From the NCBI RefSeq assembly GCF_000716785.1, contig NZ_JNYY01000008.1, forward strand, positions 124,001 through 188,000: a stretch of DNA of 64,000 nucleotides, given 5' to 3'. Shown here piece after piece: positions 38,794-46,912 of the stretch (position 1 is the stretch's first letter; each line of letters opens with the position of its first letter). The translations under genes were made by a program, and so were the position numbers. The DNA comes from Amycolatopsis vancoresmycina. GTDB lineage: Bacteria > Actinomycetota > Actinomycetes > Mycobacteriales > Pseudonocardiaceae. The notes beneath the pieces were generated by a model. That model did no database searches. It saw nothing but the letters and a program-made list of their open reading frames with translations, and was not told the DNA's origin.

Positions 38794-41700
38794 ATGTCCG
38801 TGCTGGCCAGACTGAGCCTGCGCAACCGGAGCCTGATCGGCCTGCTCGCGCTGGTGGTCGTCGGCTTCGGCGCCTTCGCGCTGCCGCAGCTCAAACAGCA
38901 GCTCTTCCCGTCCCTGCAGTTCCCGCAGGCCCAGATCGTCACCGCGTACCCCGGCGCGTCGCCGGACGCGGTCGACCGGCAGGTTTCCGAGCCGCTCGAA
39001 GGCGGCCTCCAGGGGTTGAAGGGCCTCGAGCAGGTCACGTCGACGTCGTCGGACGGCGTTTCGCGGGTCGTCGCGCAGTTCCAGTTCGGCACGGACATCG
39101 ACGCCGCCGTCTCGCAGATCCAGCAGGTGGTGAACCAGGTCCGGCCGCGGCTGCCGCAGAACAGCGAGCCCGCCGTGTCCGCGGGCAGCACCGACGACCT
39201 GCCGGTGGTGCTGGTCGCCGCGGGCACCACCGGGGACCCGCAGGCCCTCGCGCCCGCGCTGACCGACCAGGTCGCGCCGGAGCTGCGGAAGATCGACGGC
39301 GTCCGGACGGTGACCGTCACCGGCGTGCAGACGCCGCGCGTCACGATCACGCTCGACTACGCCAAGCTCGCGGCCGCGGGCGTCGACCCGGCGTCGATCG
39401 CCACCACGCTGCAGACGGCGGGCGCCGCGGTGCCCGCCGGGACGCTGACCGAGAACGGCAAGACGCTGTCGGTCCAGGTCGGCGGCGGGCAGACCACTGT
39501 GGACACGCTCCGCAACCTCTACCTGACGCCGAGTGCCACCGCGCGGGCGGGCGCTCCGGCGCGCGGTCCGGTGAAGCTCGGCGACGTCGCCGACGTCCAG
39601 GCCGGGTTCGCGCCGCCGACGTCGATCACGCGCACCAACGGCAAGCCCAGCCTCGGCCTGTCGATCACCATGGTGGACAACGGGAACGCCGTCGCGATCT
39701 CCCAGGCCGTCCGGGACAAGCTGCCGGACCTGGCGAAGAAGACCGGCGCCGAGATGAGCGTCGTGTTCGACCAGGGCACGCCGGTGAAGGACGCGATCAG
39801 CGGCCTGACCACCGAAGGTCTGCTGGGGCTGGCCTTCGCCGTCGTCGTCATCCTGCTGTTCCTGCTTTCGGTGCGCTCGACGCTGGTGACCGCGGTGTCG
39901 ATCCCGCTGTCGGTGGTCGTCGCGCTGCTGGCGCTGTGGACCGGCGACCTGTCGCTCAACCTGCTCACCCTCGGTGCGCTCACCATCGCGATCGGCCGGG
40001 TGGTCGACGACTCGATCGTGGTGCTGGAGAACATCAAACGGCACCTCGCGTACGGCGAGGAGAAGCAGCGCGCGGTGCTCGACGGCGTCCGCGAGGTGGC
40101 CGGCGCGGTGACGTCGTCCACGCTGACGACCGTCGCGGTGTTCCTGCCGATCGCGTTCGTCGGCGGGTTCGTCGGCGAGCTGTTCTCGCCGTTCGCGATC
40201 ACCGTGACGGTGGCGCTGCTGGCGTCGCTGCTCGTGTCGCTGACCGTGGTTCCGGTGCTGGCCTTCTGGTTCCTGAGGCAGCCGGCGGTCCCGGCGGACG
40301 CCATCGAGGCCGAGCGGGCGCGCGAAGCGGCCGTCGAGAAGGAGCGGCGCAGCGTCCTGCAGCGCGCGTACCTGCCGGTGATCCGGTTCGCGACGCGGCG
40401 GCGGCTGACCGTCGTGCTGCTGGCCCTGCTGATCTTCGCCGGCACGGTCGGGCTCGCGACGCGGCTGAACACGAACTTCCTGGACCAGTCCGGCGGCACC
40501 ACGCTGAACATGACGCAGAAGCTGCCCGCCGGCACCAGCGTCGAGGCGAAGGAGAAGGCGGCCACGGCCGTCGAGCAGGCACTGGCGGCCGAGCCGGCGG
40601 TGCAGACCTACCAGGTCAGCATCGGCGGCGGGGGCGCGTTCGGCTTCGGCGGCGGGACCAACACGAGCATCTCCGTCACCGTGGCCAAGGACACCGACCT
40701 GAACGCGCTGTCGGACCGGCTGCGGTCGAAGCTGACGTCGCGGCCCGAGCTGGGCGAGATCAAGATCGGCGCGGACGCGTCCGGGTTCAACTCCGACCAG
40801 GTCTCGGTGACGGTGACCGCGCCGTCGGAGGCGGCGCTGAAGCCGGCGTCCGACCAGGTGGTGCAGGCGCTGCGCGGGGTGTCCGGGCTGACCGAGGTGT
40901 CGAGCGACCTGAGCGTCGGCTCGCCGCGGGTGCAGGTCGAGGTGGACGACGCCGCGGCCGCCGCGCGCGGGCTGTCGGCGAGCACCATCGGGCAGATCGC
41001 CAACCAGGCGATCGCCGGGCGCACGGTGACGCAGCTGCCGGTCGGCGGCCAGCGCACGGACATCGTGCTGCGCGCCGGCGCGGCACCGGCCACGGTGGAC
41101 CAGGTCCGCGGGCTGCCGATCCCGGGCCCGGGCGGCGTCGTCCGGCTCGACGAGGTGGCCAAGGTGTCCACTGTGGACGGGCCGGCGTCGGTGCGGCGCA
41201 CCGGCGGCGACCTGAGCACCACGGTGACGGCGAAGAACACCGGGGACAACCTGAGCAAGACGACCGCGGACATCAAGTCCAAACTGGACGGCCTGACGTT
41301 CACCGGCGGCGCGGCGTACTCGCTCGGCGGGGTGAGCCAGGACCAGCAGGAGGCGTTCTCCAACCTGTTCCTGGCGCTGCTGGCGGCCATCGCGATCGTG
41401 TTCCTGATCATGGTGGCGACGTTCCGGAGCCTGATCCAGCCGCTGATCCTGCTCGTGTCGATCCCGTTCGCGGCGACCGGCGCGATCGGGCTGCTGCTGG
41501 CCACCGGCACCGCGCTCGGCCTGCCGGCCCTGATCGGGATGCTGATGCTGGTCGGCATCGTGGTGACCAACGCGATCGTGCTGATCGACCTGATCAACCA
41601 GTACCGCGCGGAGGGGATGAGCGTCGCCGACGCCGTCACCGAAGGCGGCCGGCGCCGGCTGCGCCCGATCCTGATGACCGCGGCGGCGACGATCTTCGCG

Positions 41701-41931
41701 CTGGTCCCGATGGCGCTGGGCATCACCGGCCAGGGCGGGTTCATCGGCCAGCCCCTGGCGATCGTGGTGATCGGCGGCCTGGTCAGCTCGACGCTGCTGA
41801 CCCTGGTCCTGGTCCCGACCCTCTACACGATGGTCGAGACCCGCAAGGAACGCCGGAAAGCCCGCCGCGAAGCCCGCCGCACCCCGGCCCAGGCCCCGGA
41901 TTCGGAGTCCTTGAACCCGGAACTCGCGTGA
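38794..41931 (+). CDS. RND efflux permease (AcrB/HAE-type)
   Basis: A 1045-residue transporter with the full RND layout: helix 1 (LIGLLALVVVGFGAFALPQL), a large porter loop, helices 2-6, helix 7 (LTVVLLALLIFAGTVGLAT), a second loop and helices 8-12. Helix 4 carries the paired Asp of the proton relay (AIGRVVDDSIVVLENIK), and helix 3 follows SVRSTLVTAVSIPLSVV. The N-terminal FPSLQFPQAQIVTAYPGASP is typical of the AcrB/MexB branch, not of MmpL. No membrane-fusion partner or outer-membrane channel is seen nearby. Preceded closely by yihY (89-bp gap); a large palindrome follows the stop. Confidence 0.9.
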   Translation: MSVLARLSLRNRSLIGLLALVVVGFGAFALPQLKQQLFPSLQFPQAQIVTAYPGASPDAVDRQVSEPLEGGLQGLKGLEQVTSTSSDGVSRVVAQFQFGTDIDAAVSQIQQVVNQVRPRLPQNSEPAVSAGSTDDLPVVLVAAGTTGDPQALAPALTDQVAPELRKIDGVRTVTVTGVQTPRVTITLDYAKLAAAGVDPASIATTLQTAGAAVPAGTLTENGKTLSVQVGGGQTTVDTLRNLYLTPSATARAGAPARGPVKLGDVADVQAGFAPPTSITRTNGKPSLGLSITMVDNGNAVAISQAVRDKLPDLAKKTGAEMSVVFDQGTPVKDAISGLTTEGLLGLAFAVVVILLFLLSVRSTLVTAVSIPLSVVVALLALWTGDLSLNLLTLGALTIAIGRVVDDSIVVLENIKRHLAYGEEKQRAVLDGVREVAGAVTSSTLTTVAVFLPIAFVGGFVGELFSPFAITVTVALLASLLVSLTVVPVLAFWFLRQPAVPADAIEAERAREAAVEKERRSVLQRAYLPVIRFATRRRLTVVLLALLIFAGTVGLATRLNTNFLDQSGGTTLNMTQKLPAGTSVEAKEKAATAVEQALAAEPAVQTYQVSIGGGGAFGFGGGTNTSISVTVAKDTDLNALSDRLRSKLTSRPELGEIKIGADASGFNSDQVSVTVTAPSEAALKPASDQVVQALRGVSGLTEVSSDLSVGSPRVQVEVDDAAAAARGLSASTIGQIANQAIAGRTVTQLPVGGQRTDIVLRAGAAPATVDQVRGLPIPGPGGVVRLDEVAKVSTVDGPASVRRTGGDLSTTVTAKNTGDNLSKTTADIKSKLDGLTFTGGAAYSLGGVSQDQQEAFSNLFLALLAAIAIVFLIMVATFRSLIQPLILLVSIPFAATGAIGLLLATGTALGLPALIGMLMLVGIVVTNAIVLIDLINQYRAEGMSVADAVTEGGRRRLRPILMTAAATIFALVPMALGITGQGGFIGQPLAIVVIGGLVSSTLLTLVLVPTLYTMVETRKERRKARREARRTPAQAPDSESLNPELA

Positions 41932-41947
41932 GCTGAGCCGGATGTCG

Positions 41948-41989
41948 CGTGATCGGGGCCGTAACTCGCGAGTTACGGCCCCGATCACG
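41948..41989. repeat. Perfect 42-bp palindrome at the end of the RND gene
   Basis: The two 21-nt halves, centred on CTCGCGAG, are exact complements: CGTGATCGGGGCCGTAACTC leads into the centre and is mirrored after it. It starts 16 bp after the RND stop and ends 33 bp before the stop of the convergent secreted-protein gene. There is no loop and no T-tract. Confidence 0.85.
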
Positions 41990-42021
41990 TGAGTCACGGG
42001 CTCAGTCACGCGGGTTACGGG

Positions 42022-42858
42022 TTACTGGCGGAAGCGGTAGGTCCTGCTGTCCCAGAGGATGCAGATGCTCGGGGCCATGACCACCACGCGGAGGGTGTTG
42101 TCGCGCTCGTCGAAGTCGATGCCTTCGACCTCGAACGAGCCCGAGCAGCCGCTGCGGAGCGGGAGCTGGCCCAGTGACGTGACGTGGGCGGTGACGTCCG
42201 ACCCGTTCAACGACGAAGCCAGGTCGACCTGGAGCAGCGGCTTGGTCGTGCCGAACAGGCTGCCGTCCGGGTCGTCGGACGCGCAGAGCAGGCGGGTCGC
42301 GGTCTGGAAGTCGCAGCCCTGGACGTCGCGGACCGGGTGGTCGAAGCGGATCGCCGCCGCGTACGGCAGGTTCTGCGCCGGGTCCTTGGCCACCACGCCG
42401 GGCATCGGGTGCACCAGGAGCCGGTCCATCGTGCCCCACTCCCCCGCGACCAGCCAGCGCGCGTCGGGCGACACCGCGGCGAAGGAGTTGTTGTTCGCTT
42501 CCCACGACTCGAGGTTGTGCTTGTAGTTGGCCCACGTGCCGTCCGGGGCCTGGACGCGGAACAGCTTCGCGCCGCGGTCGTCACGCTGGTAGGGCTCGAC
42601 GTACCAGCCCTGGGCCGAGCCCGGGTCGCCGACGTGGTTCCAGCCCTGCGAGTTCAGGTCGGCCGGGATGGTGCCGATCCCGGTGTAGCGGATCGTCGTG
42701 CCCGAGGGCCGGACGATGGTCGCGAGGCCCTGGCTCTCGTCGAGGGCCCGGGCGTTGTCGGAGCCGACCTCGGTCCAGCCGGTGACGGCCTGGGCCAGCG
42801 CGGGCGAGACCACGGCCAGCAGGACGGCGAGGGTGAGCACGATCCCGGTTCTGCGCAT
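42022..42858 (-). CDS. Secreted protein of unknown function
   Basis: A 278-residue protein that I do not recognise. A clear signal peptide (GIVLTLAVLLAVVSPALAQA, cleaved near residue 23) is followed by a domain rich in W, D and G. Repeated segments such as WLVAGEWGTMDRLLVHPMPG and IDFDERDNTLRVVVM suggest a beta-propeller or WD-like beta fold. Four cysteines (GCDF, LLCAS, SGCSG, SICIL) could form two disulfides. It is convergent with the RND gene. Confidence 0.65.
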   Translation of the reverse strand: MRRTGIVLTLAVLLAVVSPALAQAVTGWTEVGSDNARALDESQGLATIVRPSGTTIRYTGIGTIPADLNSQGWNHVGDPGSAQGWYVEPYQRDDRGAKLFRVQAPDGTWANYKHNLESWEANNNSFAAVSPDARWLVAGEWGTMDRLLVHPMPGVVAKDPAQNLPYAAAIRFDHPVRDVQGCDFQTATRLLCASDDPDGSLFGTTKPLLQVDLASSLNGSDVTAHVTSLGQLPLRSGCSGSFEVEGIDFDERDNTLRVVVMAPSICILWDSRTYRFRQ

Positions 42859-42985
42859 GTGCGACTCCGGTGGGTGAGGGAACCTGGCCCGCTGGATTTA
42901 CCAGGAGTCCGGCACCCGGCACACCCGCCGAATGAAGGTTTTTCACGTTTGTTCGACTACTTGTCCGGTTCCGGACAGCACGAAA

Positions 42986-43009
42986 CCCCGGCGGGGACAC
43001 CCGCCGGGG
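42986..43009 (-). terminator. Terminator after the DUF3039 gene
   Basis: CCCCGGCGG and CCGCCGGGG form a 9-bp stem just after the DUF3039 stop, followed on the - strand by GTTTCG. A second small hairpin (TGTCCGG / CCGGACA) follows at 42962-42977. Confidence 0.55.
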
Positions 43010-43020
43010 GTCAGGCCCGG

Positions 43021-43263
43021 TTACTTGCCCGGACGGAGGCTGTCGTAGATCTCCTTGCAGGCCGGGCAGACCGGCGACCCGGGCTTCGGCGACTTCGTCA
43101 CCGGGAAGACCTCGCCGCACAGCGCCACCACGTGAGTGCCCATGACCGCGCTCTCGGCGATCTTGTTCTTCTTCACGTAGTGGAACATCTTCGGCGAGTC
43201 GTCGTCGGTGGTGTCCGTGCCCTCGGGCGTGGTCTCCGGCTTCGTCAGCGTCTCGGTGCTCAC
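43021..43263 (-). CDS. DUF3039 family protein
   Basis: An 80-residue protein. After a flexible, acidic start comes FHYVKKNKIAESAVMG, then VVALCGEVFPVTKSPKPGSP and VCPACKEIYDSL; the C-G and C-x2-C cysteines could bind zinc. This is the DUF3039 pattern, restricted to Actinobacteria, function unknown. GTG 43263 gives the family length. It is divergent from the spo0M gene with 58 bp between starts. Mycobacteria keep a DUF3039 gene near sigB. Confidence 0.85.
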   Translation of the reverse strand: MSTETLTKPETTPEGTDTTDDDSPKMFHYVKKNKIAESAVMGTHVVALCGEVFPVTKSPKPGSPVCPACKEIYDSLRPGK

Positions 43264-43321
43264 CCGTCCATTGTGCCCGAGTCCCCGCGCGAAAGGTCTC
43301 CGGCCTGGCAGGATCCCCGGC

Positions 43322-44107
43322 ATGTTCCAGAAGGTGCTCGCGACGTTCGGCTCCGGCGGCGCGCGGATCGACGCCCGCCTGCTCGACCGGACCGCCGCCC
43401 CCGGCCGTCCCCTGCACGGCGAGGTCCTGCTGCTCGGCGGCGAGGTCGACCAGGAGATCAAGGGCCTCGCGGTGACGCTGCTGGCCCGCGTCCAGGTCCC
43501 CGGCGACCGGACGGAAGACCTCCCGTTCGGCACTCAGCAGCTGGTGGGCAGCGAGGTCATCCGGGCCGGCCAGCAGGTCCGCGTCCCGTTCGAGGTGCCC
43601 CTGCCCTGGGAGACGCCGGTGACCAGCGTCTACGCCAAGCCGCTGACCGGCATGGCGGTCGGCGTCCGGGCCGAGCTCGACCTGGCCGCCGCGGTCAGCG
43701 ACCCGTTCGACGCCGACGCCGTCGCCGTCGAGCCGCTCCCCGCCCAGAAGCGGATCCTCGACGCGCTCAGCCGGCTCGGCTTCACCTTCCGCGAGGCGAT
43801 CCTCGAACAGGGCCGGGTCGACGGCGCCCGCCAGCAGCTGCCGTTCTTCCAGGAGATCCGCTTCACGCCGTCGCCGCGCTTCGCGAGCGTCTTCGCCCAG
43901 GTCGCGGTCACCTTCCTGGCCTCGGCCGAGCGCACCGACGTCGTGCTGGAGGTCACCAAGCGGGTCCGGGTGAGCAAGACCGGCGGCTTCGGCGGCCGCG
44001 GCCAGGACTTCCTCGGGATGTTCACCGTGAAGCCGGACGTCGACTGGGAGAAGCAGCTCGAAGGCTGGCTCGACCAGGTCGCCCGGCCGCGCGGGATCTT
44101 CGACTGA
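43322..44107 (+). CDS. Spo0M family sporulation-control protein (arrestin-like)
   Basis: A 261-residue protein with an N-terminal arrestin-like beta-sandwich (LDRTAAPGRPLHGEVLLLGG, then LPFGTQQLVGSEVIRAG). The C-terminal half has a segment FFQEIRFTPSPRFASVFAQV typical of Spo0M. In Bacillus Spo0M affects sporulation and cell shape; its role in actinobacteria is not settled. Start ATG 43322 fits. Its stop overlaps the next gene by one base (TGATG), so the two are coupled. Confidence 0.85.
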   Translation: MFQKVLATFGSGGARIDARLLDRTAAPGRPLHGEVLLLGGEVDQEIKGLAVTLLARVQVPGDRTEDLPFGTQQLVGSEVIRAGQQVRVPFEVPLPWETPVTSVYAKPLTGMAVGVRAELDLAAAVSDPFDADAVAVEPLPAQKRILDALSRLGFTFREAILEQGRVDGARQQLPFFQEIRFTPSPRFASVFAQVAVTFLASAERTDVVLEVTKRVRVSKTGGFGGRGQDFLGMFTVKPDVDWEKQLEGWLDQVARPRGIFD

Positions 44108-44724
44108 TGGAGTGGTCCGAGGCGGTCGCCGTGCTCGGCGGCGACCCCGGCGCCTGGCCGCGGCTCGAAGCCCGGTACGCCGAGCCCCACCGCCGGTACC
44201 ACACGCTCACCCACGCGGCTGCCGTCGCGCGCGACTCCGCCTGGCTGGCGGAGGGCCTGGGCGAGACCGACCGGGCGATCGTCGCCGTGGCGGCCTGGAC
44301 GCACGACGTCGTCTACGACGCGAAGCCCGGCGAAGACGAGCGCGCCAGTGCAGCCTGGGCCCGCGAAGCGCTGGCCGGGGTGGCCGAGGCGCACGTCGGG
44401 CGTGTCGAGGGCCTGATCCTCGCCACGATCGGGCACGACGCACCGGCCGACGACCACCTGGCGACCGCGCTCCTCGACGCCGACCTCGCCGTCCTCGGAG
44501 CGCCCGAAGAGCAGTACGCGGCGTACGCCCGCGGAGTTCGCGAGGAGTACGCGAAGTACCCCGACGACGTCTGGTGCGAAGGGCGCATCGCCGTCCTCGA
44601 GCGCATGCTCGCGCGAGAGCTCTACCGCAGCGAAGCCGCGCGGACACGCTGGGCGAGCGCGGCCGAAAAGAACCTGACCGCCGAGCTGACCCACTGGCGC
44701 CGGGCACGGGACGATCACCGATGA
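44107..44724 (+). CDS. HD-superfamily metal-dependent phosphohydrolase (predicted)
   Basis: A 205-residue protein. The motifs RRYHTLTHAAAV, AAWTHDVVYDAKPGEDERAS and TALLDADLAVLGAPEEQY match the COG4339 family of HD hydrolases, with H..H-D...D supplying the metal ligands. The substrate is unknown; a nucleotide or phosphate ester is likely. The start overlaps the spo0M stop, and psuG follows 9 bp later, so it belongs to a four-gene operon that includes pseudouridine catabolism. Confidence 0.85.
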   Translation: MEWSEAVAVLGGDPGAWPRLEARYAEPHRRYHTLTHAAAVARDSAWLAEGLGETDRAIVAVAAWTHDVVYDAKPGEDERASAAWAREALAGVAEAHVGRVEGLILATIGHDAPADDHLATALLDADLAVLGAPEEQYAAYARGVREEYAKYPDDVWCEGRIAVLERMLARELYRSEAARTRWASAAEKNLTAELTHWRRARDDHR

Positions 44725-44733
44725 TGGTTCCTC

Positions 44734-45639
44734 GTGACTACCGCACTCAACCTGCACGAAGAGGTCGCCTCGGCGCTGCGTGACGGGCACCCCGTCGTCG
44801 CGCTGGAGAGCACCATCCTGTCCCACGGCCTGCCCGCCGGCCGCAACCTCGACGTCGCCCGCCGCCTCGAAGGCGTGGTCCGCGACGGCGGCGCCGTCCC
44901 GGCCACGATCGCGGTGCTCGACGGCCGCGTCGTCGTCGGCCTCTCCCCCGCCGAGCTCGAGCGCGTCTGCGCGCCGGACGCCGGGCTGGACAAGCTCTCG
45001 CTGCGCGACCTCGGCCCGGCCGTCGGCCTCGGCCGCTCGGGCGCGACGACCGTGGCGAGCACGTCGGCGCTGGCCGCCGCGGCCGGGATCGGGATGTTCG
45101 CCACCGGCGGGCTCGGCGGCGTGCACGTCGGCGCCGCGCAGTCGTGGGACGTCTCCGCGGACCTCGGCGTGCTGGCGAAGGTGCCGACCGTGGTGGTCTG
45201 CTCCGGCGTGAAGTCGGTGCTCGACATCCCGGCCACCCTCGAGGTGCTGGAGACGAACTCGGTGCCGGTGCTGGGCTACCGCACCGGCGACTTCCCGGCG
45301 TTCTACCTGCGCTCGTCGGGCCACCAGGTCGGCTGGCGGGTCGACGACCCGAAGCAGGCCGCCGCCGTGATCGACGCCCACCGCGCGTACGCGGATTCCG
45401 GTGTCCTGCTGGCGAACCCGATCCCGGAAGCATCCGAAATGGACAAAGAACTGCACGACCGGCTGCTCGCCGAGGGGCTCGCGCTCGTCGAAGCGCAGGG
45501 CGTGCACGGCGCCGACGTCACGCCGGTGCTGCTGGAGCACTTCCACACCGCCAGCGGCGGCGTGAGCATCGACGCGAACGAGGCTCTGGTGCTGAACAAC
45601 GCCAAGCTGGCCACGGAAGTCGCGGTGGCACTCGCATGA
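44734..45639 (+). CDS. psuG: Pseudouridine-5'-phosphate glycosidase PsuG
   Basis: A 301-residue enzyme that splits pseudouridine-5'-phosphate into uracil and ribose-5-phosphate. Family motifs: VVALESTILSHGLPAGRNL, VPATIAVLDGRVVVGL, KLSLRDLGPAVGLGRSGATT (in part) and FATGGLGGVHVGA, with a conserved Lys in VCSGVKSVLDIPATLE that acts as catalytic lysine in known structures. Overlaps the downstream kinase by 4 bp (ATGA). Confidence 0.94.
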   Translation: MTTALNLHEEVASALRDGHPVVALESTILSHGLPAGRNLDVARRLEGVVRDGGAVPATIAVLDGRVVVGLSPAELERVCAPDAGLDKLSLRDLGPAVGLGRSGATTVASTSALAAAAGIGMFATGGLGGVHVGAAQSWDVSADLGVLAKVPTVVVCSGVKSVLDIPATLEVLETNSVPVLGYRTGDFPAFYLRSSGHQVGWRVDDPKQAAAVIDAHRAYADSGVLLANPIPEASEMDKELHDRLLAEGLALVEAQGVHGADVTPVLLEHFHTASGGVSIDANEALVLNNAKLATEVAVALA

Positions 45640-46508
45640 GCGGGATCGTGGTGGTCGGGGACGCGGCTCTCGACGTGATCGCCCGGCACGACAAGCCGTT
45701 GCCGCACGGCGGCGACGCCCGCGCGAAGATCCGGTTCACCGGCGGCGGTTCGGGCGCCAACACGGCGTTGTGGCTGCGGCACCTGGGCGCGGAGACGACG
45801 CTGCTCGCGCGGATCGGCGACGACCCGGGCGGCCGGCTCATCCGGGCCGAGCTGGAAGCGGCGGGCGTGCGGTGCGCGTTCGCCGTCGACGCCGAGGCGC
45901 CGACCTGCTGCGTCGTCGTGATGGTCGACGGGTCCGGGCAGCGCAGCATGCTGGCCGACCGCGGCGCGAACCAGCGGTTCGCACCCGAGGACGTCACGCC
46001 CGAGGCCCTCGAAGGGGCGAGCCACCTGCACCTGTCGGGGTACGTGCTGCTCGACCCGCCGTCGCGCGCGGCCGGTCTCGCCGCGCTGGCCGCGGCTCGC
46101 GAAGCGGGCTTGACGACGTCGGTCGACCCGCAGGCGGCCGCGCACATCACCGACCCGGCCGCGTTCATGGCGGACGTCCGCGGTGTCGACCTGTTGCTGC
46201 CGAACACCGAGGAGCTGGTCGCGCTGACCGGTTCGGCCGACCCGGCGTCGGCGAAGGAGCTGCTCGGCACGGTCGGCGCGGTGGTCGTCACCGCCGGGCT
46301 CGGCGGCGCCAGCTGGGTCGGCGCGGACGGCGTCACGAGCGTGCCCGCGGTCGAGGCGGAGTGCCTCGACTCGACCGGCGCCGGCGACGCCTTCGACGCG
46401 GGCGTGCTCACCGGGTGGCTGGCCGGGGAGTCCACTGTGGACATCCTGCGGCACGGGACGCGCCTGGGCGCGCTGGCCGTCGGCAAGGTCGGCCCCCAGC
46501 CCTCGTGA
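45636..46508 (+). CDS. PfkB-family carbohydrate kinase, probable pseudouridine kinase
   Basis: A 290-residue ribokinase-fold enzyme. Motifs: GGGSGANTALWLRHLGAET near the N-terminus and the ATP-site signature DSTGAGDAFDAGVLTGWL with catalytic Asp. Tight coupling to psuG suggests it phosphorylates pseudouridine (PsuK), but sequence alone does not fix the substrate. The stop codon TGA (46506-46508) lies inside a palindromic repeat element, so the last residues may have been altered by that element. Confidence 0.85.
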   Translation: MSGIVVVGDAALDVIARHDKPLPHGGDARAKIRFTGGGSGANTALWLRHLGAETTLLARIGDDPGGRLIRAELEAAGVRCAFAVDAEAPTCCVVVMVDGSGQRSMLADRGANQRFAPEDVTPEALEGASHLHLSGYVLLDPPSRAAGLAALAAAREAGLTTSVDPQAAAHITDPAAFMADVRGVDLLLPNTEELVALTGSADPASAKELLGTVGAVVVTAGLGGASWVGADGVTSVPAVEAECLDSTGAGDAFDAGVLTGWLAGESTVDILRHGTRLGALAVGKVGPQPS

Positions 46509-46547
46509 GTGGTAAGACGAGTTAGAACTCGCCTTACCACTCACGAG
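46502..46547. repeat. 46-bp palindromic element, copy 1, containing the kinase stop codon
   Basis: Arms of 22 bp (CTCGTGAGTGGTAAG then A, CGAGTT; mirrored as AACTCGCCTTACCACTCACG then AG) flank a central AG, with one mismatch. It supplies the TGA of the PfkB gene. Copy 2 at 57396-57439 is nearly identical. It lies between convergent genes. Confidence 0.85.
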
Positions 46548-46559
46548 GCGGGGTGGGGC

Positions 46560-46874
46560 TCAGCCGTCGATGATGCGGTGGTCGGTGCCTTCGATCGCCT
46601 TCGCCTCGTGCTGGTAGGTGTTCACCTGCTCGGACTTGCGGGGCGGGCGGTCGTTGGCGATCAGCACCGCCACCCACGGCAGCGGCACCGAGATCGCCAG
46701 GAACCCGAGCGCGAGCCACCAGGTGTGGTAGGTCAGCCCGGCGAGGATCAGGCACGGGATCCGGCAGGCCATCATGATCACGTACTTGCGCTTGCGGGCG
46801 GCGAACTGCTCTTCGTACGACGGGGCCGCCCCGGTGATCAGCACCGGGTCCGAGTCCTTGGCGGGCGTGGTCAC
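46560..46874 (-). CDS. DUF3099 family membrane protein
   Basis: A 104-residue protein: a short cytoplasmic start with PSYEEQFAARKRKYVIMMACR, two transmembrane helices (RIPCLILAGLTYHTWWLAL and LAISVPLPWVAVLIA) and a tail (NTYQHEAKAIEGTDHRIIDG). This matches DUF3099, a small actinobacterial membrane family of unknown role, linked to sigB in mycobacteria. GTG 46874 was chosen because GGAGG sits 7 nt upstream; ATG 46895 and ATG 46916 are alternatives. Confidence 0.8.
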   Translation of the reverse strand: MTTPAKDSDPVLITGAAPSYEEQFAARKRKYVIMMACRIPCLILAGLTYHTWWLALGFLAISVPLPWVAVLIANDRPPRKSEQVNTYQHEAKAIEGTDHRIIDG

Positions 46875-46912
46875 TGCACCACCTCCACCGTCCATCGTCC
46901 CACTCGCGCGGC

